6,302 nucleotides of DNA from JABMRP01 sp964444795 (GTDB taxonomy: Bacteria; Planctomycetota; Planctomycetia; Pirellulales; Thermoguttaceae), in NCBI GenBank assembly GCA_964444795.1, contig CAYUIQ010000358.1, forward strand, positions 1 to 6,302, written 5' to 3'. Below the pieces are notes generated by a model. It did no database searches. It had not been told where the DNA came from and saw only the letters and a program-made list of their open reading frames with translations. Made by a program: the position numbers and the translations under genes. This document shows, in pieces, positions 5,067-6,302 of this stretch; positions within the stretch are counted from its first letter, which is position 1; every line of letters starts with the position of its first letter.

Positions 5067-6302
5067 ATGAACACGAGAAATAAGCGTATTGCCAAACGGG
5101 TTGATGCCCAAGAGTCGGATCGAAACCAGCATCACCCGAGTGAGGAGGAACTTCAGAACTGGACACTCCTCCCAGACGCCGTCGCTGGTGAAGAATCCGA
5201 ACGGATCAAGAGACACGTGGATAGTTGCGAACTCTGCAAGGTGTACTGCGAACTGGTCCTGGCGGCCGAGAAGGACGTAGAGGCTTATCTTCAAACGGAA
5301 ACGGGCCGCAACCGGCGTCGGAAACTCCTAAATCGAATCGCGTCGGAGTGCGCTATCGATCGCCCCTGTCCGGTCGCCTCTGGCGGAGCCGTGCCGACAT
5401 CCATGCCTTTGATCGATCCGCCAGCGAAGGAGCCGCCTCAGTCCTCAGGTGTGGCCGGTGACACTGCAACCAAGAAACCGCGGATTCCTGCGCCCAGTAT
5501 TCTGCACGCTTCAACTGCGGAGTCACGCCCGGATCCACGGCAAAGCCGTGAAGCGGTGGCTGACGTGGATTCTGCTCAGCTTCCGCAGCGCACCTATGAC
5601 ACGCGGGAACAGTTTTTCCGACGGGACAAGGAGGCGATTGGCTGGGGCGTTGCCGATCTCCTCGAGAGGTTCTACCTGGGCCAAGGGATCGGCGTCGACG
5701 GAGGCACAACAAACGCGACGATCGCTCGCGTCCTTGGGTTCCATGCCGCCAACGGCCAAAGCCGACGGCGCGTTCTCGTAACCAACCATGCCGAGATCCC
5801 CCGACTGCTCGGTGAACGGCTTGAGTTGATCGAGGTACATGGGGTCGGAGGAGAATACCGCCACGATCTAGGGACATTTATAGGCGACCACGCTATTGTG
5901 AGTTTGAAACGTTTTCGACTTGCCGTTAGCCTCCTCGGGATCAACGGCTACGATTCGCCGCTGCTGCTTACGAGTTCGGGCAAAGAGGACGGAGTGAAGA
6001 AGGCCTTCATGCGTTCGTCTAGGGACCTCATTTTCGCCTTCGATTCATCGAAATGGGGGTTTCGGTCTGGAAGCACGTTGGCAACTCTTCGCGATCTGTT
6101 CGAGGACTATGACTGCCTGCTAGGAGATGCGGACGGGCGAAGCATTTGCCCGGAAGAGCGGACTATTTACCTTGTAACCACCTTCCCCGTTGTAGACGAA
6201 AACGCTGCTCGCAAGGACATCGCAGAGGCTTCCCAGCTTCAAGAGAACTTCTTAGCAGGTGTCGCGCGCCTGGCAACTGATGAGTGGACACAATCCGGCG
6301 CC
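5067..6302 (+). CDS. putative zinc-finger anti-sigma factor fused to a DeoR-type sensor domain (partial, 3' end cut)
   Basis: The frame is open for 412 codons and runs off the window. Residues 24-75 look like a zinc-finger anti-sigma (ZAS) domain: HPSEEEL, then HVDSCELC with His50, Cys54 and Cys57 in HxxxCxxC spacing. Residues about 80-175 are a Pro/Ser/Ala-rich linker without a membrane segment. Residues about 187-354 match the DeoR C-terminal sensor domain: KEAIGWGVADLLE (188-200), GIGVDGGTT (207-215), VLVTNHAEI (236-244), GVGGEYRHDLGTFIGDHA (259-276), LLGINGYDS (289-297), EDGVKKAFM (307-315) and FDSSKWG (325-331). This ISOCOT-fold domain binds phosphorylated sugars in DeoR repressors, but the usual N-terminal DNA-binding helix-turn-helix is absent. 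From about 366 (TIYLVTTFPVVDENA) another domain seems to begin, weakly like the start of a periplasmic-binding-protein fold. Likely role: cytoplasmic, ligand-controlled regulator of the sigma factor encoded 66 nt upstream. The domain calls are by eye; the functional role is inference. Confidence 0.8.
   Translation, partial: MNTRNKRIAKRVDAQESDRNQHHPSEEELQNWTLLPDAVAGEESERIKRHVDSCELCKVYCELVLAAEKDVEAYLQTETGRNRRRKLLNRIASECAIDRPCPVASGGAVPTSMPLIDPPAKEPPQSSGVAGDTATKKPRIPAPSILHASTAESRPDPRQSREAVADVDSAQLPQRTYDTREQFFRRDKEAIGWGVADLLERFYLGQGIGVDGGTTNATIARVLGFHAANGQSRRRVLVTNHAEIPRLLGERLELIEVHGVGGEYRHDLGTFIGDHAIVSLKRFRLAVSLLGINGYDSPLLLTSSGKEDGVKKAFMRSSRDLIFAFDSSKWGFRSGSTLATLRDLFEDYDCLLGDADGRSICPEERTIYLVTTFPVVDENAARKDIAEASQLQENFLAGVARLATDEWTQSGA

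Noticed and set aside
5353..5877. Minus-strand open frame (174 codons) in the right part of the window
   Set aside because: The plus-strand frame from 5067 is open for 412 codons with a strong ribosome binding site and two recognisable domains, so this is its shadow.
1..6302. CRISPR arrays, tRNA/rRNA genes, insertion sequences
   Set aside because: No regularly spaced repeats, no cloverleaf or rRNA-like segment, and no transposase or terminal inverted repeats were seen.

Overview
The window looks like chromosomal DNA from a GC-rich bacterium, most probably a planctomycete. The basis is gene content: a secreted neutral-ceramidase-like protein next to a TIM-barrel sugar-phosphate isomerase/epimerase, a eukaryote-type class I fructose-bisphosphate aldolase, and an ECF sigma factor followed by a zinc-finger protein. 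This is inference from family knowledge; no rRNA or other marker gene is present.

Layout. Positions 1-53 are very GC-rich low-complexity sequence that may be the tail of a plus-strand gene. Three minus-strand genes follow when read from right to left: the aldolase (3704 to 2715), the isomerase/epimerase (2420 to 1605), and the ceramidase-like protein (1540 to 56). The last two are 64 nt apart and probably form an operon. The 294-nt gap between the aldolase and the isomerase holds no convincing gene but has five short inverted repeats. A 639-nt non-coding region (3705-4343) separates the minus-strand block from a divergent plus-strand pair. It carries a good sigma-70-type promoter for the aldolase and, just before the sigma gene, a perfect 15-bp palindrome inside a possible ECF promoter.

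The plus-strand pair is the most interesting part. The first gene encodes an ECF sigma factor (4344-5000). After 66 nt comes a long frame (5067 to the window end, 412 codons, no stop) that runs off the edge. My translation shows an N-terminal HxxxCxxC zinc-finger anti-sigma motif, a Pro-rich linker with no membrane segment, and then a clear DeoR-family C-terminal sensor domain (DeoRC, the sugar-phosphate-binding ISOCOT fold). The helix-turn-helix that normally precedes DeoRC is missing and the zinc finger takes its place. A further domain begins before the window ends. The inferred model is a cytoplasmic anti-sigma factor that senses a phosphorylated sugar or related metabolite and releases its ECF sigma factor in response. 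The neighbouring aldolase and isomerase make carbon metabolism a reasonable guess for the signal or the targets, but nothing in the sequence proves a link.
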